A DNA stretch of 64,000 nucleotides from Paenibacillus mendelii (lineage in GTDB: Bacteria; Bacillota; Bacilli; Paenibacillales; Paenibacillaceae): contig NZ_JANHOF010000002.1 of the NCBI RefSeq assembly GCF_024498075.1, forward strand, positions 1-64,000, read 5' to 3'. Under the pieces are notes generated by a model that was not told the DNA's origin, made no database searches, and was given only the letters and a program-made list of their open reading frames with translations. Both the position numbers and the translations under genes were made by a program. Of the stretch, positions 63,851-64,000 are shown in pieces; position 1 is the stretch's first letter; each line of letters begins with the position of its first letter.

Positions 63851-64000
63851 ATGACTGAACAACGAATAGGCATCATCGATATCGGCTCCAACTCGATTCG
63901 GCTCGTCATCTACGAGCGAACGGGAAATGGGGCTCACCGTGTCATTGACGGCAGCAAGCGCGCAGCGCGGCTGAGCGAGCAAATCGACGAGCAGGGCAAC
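63851..64000 (+). CDS. Ppx/GppA phosphatase family protein (partial, 5' end)
   Basis: The first 50 codons, running off the right edge. IGIIDIGSNSIRLVIYE is the phosphate-1 loop of the exopolyphosphatase/guanosine-pentaphosphatase family (ASKHA fold). It would hydrolyse polyphosphate or pppGpp. CCGGAGGCG lies 7 nt ahead of the ATG. A polyphosphate kinase gene often follows in this group but lies outside the window. Confidence 0.9.
   Translation, partial: MTEQRIGIIDIGSNSIRLVIYERTGNGAHRVIDGSKRAARLSEQIDEQGN

Overview
The window looks like a chromosomal segment of a spore-forming, low-to-moderate GC Firmicute of the family Paenibacillaceae, most likely Paenibacillus or a close relative. The evidence is the partial 16S rRNA at the left edge, strong AGGAGG-type ribosome binding sites with frequent TTG/GTG starts, a Bacillota-style 6S RNA, type-2 isopentenyl-diphosphate isomerase, a YtpB-type prenyl cyclase, several AraC regulators and a citZ-icd-mdh operon. 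No phage, insertion sequence, tRNA or CRISPR array was found.

Layout. 1-560: the 5' end of an rRNA operon leaving the window to the left, with two tandem promoters and a boxA. 0.7-15 kb: single genes and regulators (LytTR-only protein, VOC protein, AraC, MarR, ilvD, polysaccharide deacetylase-YkoP, AI-2E permease, metallophosphoesterase, second AraC, class B penicillin-binding protein, GltC-like LysR, rhomboid protease, thiol peroxidase). 15-27 kb: 6S RNA, YesL protein, DEAD-box helicase, YitT protein, DUF4015 glycosidase-like protein, DUF3906, pfkA, a YtpB-type cyclase with an unknown partner, two coupled membrane transporters and a YebC protein. 27.6-31.3 kb: an AraC / DegT-aminotransferase / ceramidase-like cluster. 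31.5-35.8 kb: cold shock protein, methyltransferase, small proteins, pepF, tag. 35.9-41.5 kb: a four-gene export operon with two ABC ATPases, a lipoprotein adaptor and a large FtsX permease. 41.7-50 kb: DUF92 protein, HD-GYP, CapA/GdpD pair, methyltransferase/MBL pair, a broken gene and an ArsB/NhaD ion transporter with a long leader. 50-54 kb: fni and nagBA. 53.9-55.3 kb: a striking non-coding repeat block. 55.3-64 kb: deoR-kdgK-membrane gene-recQ, then the TCA operon citZ-icd-mdh and the start of a Ppx/GppA gene.

The strongest unexplained structure is the repeat block at about 53.93-55.26 kb. It holds ten tandem 113-bp units with built-in palindromes and signs of a four-unit higher-order duplication, followed directly by a degenerate 9-bp array that runs into the last codons of a deoR-family gene. 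Other points worth a second look are a possible signal-peptide extension on pepF, an uncharacterised aminotransferase/ceramidase-like operon, a 66-bp duplication in the nagB leader, a roughly 175-nt leader before the NhaD-type transporter, and a frameshifted small gene near 48.1-48.5 kb.

Gene starts were chosen by ribosome-binding-site position and often differ from the longest open frame. All functional names rest on recognising sequence motifs by eye; no database search was run.
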